Shown here one piece after another: positions 4,780-5,198 of a stretch of 5,198 nt of DNA. Source of the stretch: Methanosarcinales archaeon (GTDB taxonomy: Archaea; Halobacteriota; Methanosarcinia; Methanosarcinales; Methanocomedenaceae); NCBI GenBank assembly GCA_030638625.1, contig DAOWEE010000137.1, forward strand, positions 1-5,198. Reading direction: 5' to 3'. The notes under the pieces are model-generated. The model was not told the DNA's origin. It saw only the letters and a program-made list of their open reading frames with translations, and searched no databases. Numbering within the stretch: the stretch's first letter is position 1; the number at the start of each line of letters is the position of its first letter. The translations under genes and the position numbers were made by a program.

Positions 4780-5198
4780 ATGATAAAAATACTACTGGTT
4801 GGCGGAGGTGGGCGTGAACATGCTATTGCACATGCCATCTCCAGAAGTGACCGCACTTATCAGCTCTTTGCAGTAATGTCGAAAAAGAATCCTGGAATTG
4901 CAGGGCTTTGTAAGGATTTCCTCATTAATGCGGAAACCGAAGTGGAAAAGGTAACCGAATATGCAGTGAATAACGGCATAAATATTGCAGTTATCGGGCC
5001 CGAGAGCCCGCTGGCGGCGGGACTTGCCGATGCCCTTGATGTTGTAGGTATCCCTTCGGTGGGACCGAAACGTGCAGCTGCCAAACTTGAATTCGATAAG
5101 GCATGGACGCGCAGTTTTATGGAGAAATACGGTATTGCCGGACTTCCCGAGTTCAGGATATTTGACAAGACCCAGGAGGAGGCTGCGCTCAGGTACGT
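4780..5198 (+). CDS. purD: Phosphoribosylamine--glycine ligase (GARS), N-terminal part
   Basis: The enzyme joins phosphoribosylamine and glycine with ATP to form glycinamide ribonucleotide, the second step of purine synthesis, in the cytoplasm. The window holds the first 139 codons of a protein normally about 430 residues long; the gene runs off the end with no stop. The hallmark N-terminal loop VGGGGREHA (7-15) is intact, followed by the substrate-domain motif IGPESPLAAGLAD (72-84) and GIPSVGPKRAAAKLEFDK (90-107), then the start of the ATP-grasp domain (FMEKYGIAGLPEF, 113-125). All match the PurD family closely. It appears to be the first gene of its transcript, with GAGGA 6 nt before the ATG. 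Nothing is broken in the visible part. Confidence 0.96.
   Translation, partial: MIKILLVGGGGREHAIAHAISRSDRTYQLFAVMSKKNPGIAGLCKDFLINAETEVEKVTEYAVNNGINIAVIGPESPLAAGLADALDVVGIPSVGPKRAAAKLEFDKAWTRSFMEKYGIAGLPEFRIFDKTQEEAALRY

Noticed and set aside
1..5198. CRISPR arrays, tRNA or rRNA genes
   Set aside because: There are no regularly spaced long repeats, and no tRNA cloverleaf or rRNA sequence was seen on either strand by eye.

Overview
The window looks like a euryarchaeal chromosome, most likely a methanogen of the Methanosarcinales or a close relative. The evidence is archaeal TATA boxes rather than bacterial -35/-10 promoters, purine-rich Shine-Dalgarno sites, A+T-rich spacers between moderate-GC genes, and the gene content: an archaeal BofA-family membrane protein, a DUF22-like protein, double zinc-finger and RHH proteins, and a PurD with GGGGREHA and GPESPL motifs. 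The lineage is inferred from this gene set; no rRNA or lineage marker is present.

Layout. Positions 1-531 carry no convincing gene but several inverted repeats, including a G/C-rich hairpin near 209-232. They end in a compact promoter/operator (486-510) for a 347-residue protein with an N-terminal ribbon-helix-helix (RHH) domain (532-1575). After a spacer with a perfect 22-bp palindrome comes a two-gene operon: a DUF22-like protein (1687-2106) and a protein with two CxxC pairs at each end (2119-2616), closed by a strong hairpin plus T-run terminator (2622-2656). Next are a BofA-family membrane protein on the minus strand (2680-2967), a divergent 101-residue protein of unknown function (3069-3374), and, converging on it, a small two-helix membrane protein with a coiled-coil tail (3390-3719, minus). 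A 316-bp divergent promoter region follows, then a 187-residue five-helix membrane protein (4036-4599), and the first 139 codons of purD (4780 to the window end).

How the genes relate. Apart from purD (purine synthesis) none has a settled biochemical role. The most striking feature is the control DNA: almost every promoter has a dyad placed on or just downstream of its TATA box. The best case is the RHH gene, whose promoter holds two 10-bp-spaced copies of AGTAGYACT inside a 25-bp inverted repeat, as expected for autoregulation by an RHH protein. A similar three-box dyad covers the predicted start site of the five-helix membrane protein gene. The C-terminal part of the RHH protein appears to be an internally duplicated alpha/beta unit, which would make it a sensor-type regulator of a kind I do not recognise.
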